In this document: piece after piece, positions 6,076-6,338 of the stretch
How the letters are laid out: every line of letters starts with the position of its first letter
Numbering within the stretch: the first letter of the stretch is position 1
Assembly: GCA_018667995.1 (NCBI GenBank)
Contig: JABIQT010000810.1
Span: forward strand, 1 to 6,338
DNA from: Candidatus Latescibacterota bacterium
GTDB lineage: Bacteria > JAAXHH01 > JABIQT01
Length of the DNA: 6,338 nucleotides
Reading direction: 5' to 3'
Position numbers and translations under genes: made by a program
The notes under the pieces: generated by a model
Database searches by the model: none
The model's input: only the letters and a program-made list of their open reading frames with translations
What the model was told of the DNA's origin: nothing

Positions 6076-6338
6076 TTAGCCCAGATAGCGATTATCCTTG
6101 AACGGTGACACCAGTGGATCCTCGGGGCAGAACAGTTTGCCATCTTTCACCCATCCACAGTCCCTCGACTCCAGTTCCAATATAAGAAACCCCTTCCAGG
6201 TGGACACCTCTCTGGCACGAGCAGGATCGTCAATGAGATTCTTGCACTCCCCCGGGTCACGGTCCAGATCGAAAAATTGTTCGACACCTAATCTCGGCAA
6301 CCAGATGAACTTGCGATGACCATCGGTTACGTACTGCA
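6076..6338 (-). CDS. C-terminal end of a type I (arylsulfatase-like) sulfatase, 5' part outside window
   Basis: Minus-strand frame open from the right edge to TAA at 6076-6078; 86 residues are visible. A TTG inside could mimic a start, but the frame runs on upstream (YVTDGHRKFIW), so this is the tail of a larger gene. YVTDGHRKFIW followed by EQFFDLDRDPGECKNL is the standard sulfatase ending: a strand with the 'D-G-x-x-K-x-I' pattern, then 'x-F-D-L-x-x-D-P-x-E-x-x-N-L'. The last 40 residues include GWVKDGKLFCPEDPL and finish at RYLG. The catalytic formylglycine motif (C/S-x-P-x-R) would be in the missing N-terminal part, so activity cannot be judged. Members remove sulfate esters from glycans or small molecules, usually outside the cytoplasm. 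It converges on the oxidoreductase gene with a 68-base gap and no convincing terminator. Confidence 0.85.
   Translation of the reverse strand, partial: QYVTDGHRKFIWLPRLGVEQFFDLDRDPGECKNLIDDPARAREVSTWKGFLILELESRDCGWVKDGKLFCPEDPLVSPFKDNRYLG

Overview
The window looks like chromosomal DNA of a Gram-negative bacterium, with moderate GC in the genes and an AT-rich central spacer. The evidence is a membrane-anchored SGNH protein with its catalytic domain probably in the periplasm, an NtrC/CheY-type receiver, and a sulfatase next to a sugar-type oxidoreductase. That last mix is common in marine proteobacteria and planctomycetes. I cannot assign a genus.

Left part, minus strand (1-2571): a set of genes of the lasso-peptide (RiPP) type, read right to left. 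First is a 99-residue PqqD-like recognition protein (RRE, lasso B1 type). After 14 bases comes a 640-residue asparagine-synthetase-like macrolactam cyclase that lacks the glutaminase nucleophile Cys2. After a further 164 bases comes a GTG-initiated small gene that runs off the left edge. Its first 29 residues carry the lasso leader signature Y-x2-P-x-L-x3-G-x5-T at exact spacing. This precursor candidate is the most interesting item in the window. If the usual Thr(-2) rule holds, an Asp lies at core position 8, where a lasso ring could close. No leader protease (B2) is visible; it may lie beyond the left edge.

Centre (2572-3068): an AT-rich divergent spacer of about 500 bases with inverted repeats, and no small ORF that I can support.

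Right part, plus strand (3069-6007): a membrane SGNH/GDSL-type protein starting at TTG behind a strong Shine-Dalgarno sequence, a stand-alone response-regulator receiver, and, four bases after it, a Gfo/Idh/MocA oxidoreductase. Converging from the right edge is the C-terminal end of a type I sulfatase on the minus strand. The right-hand genes suggest remodelling of a carbohydrate or cell-surface glycan. Any functional link to the lasso-type genes is only proximity.
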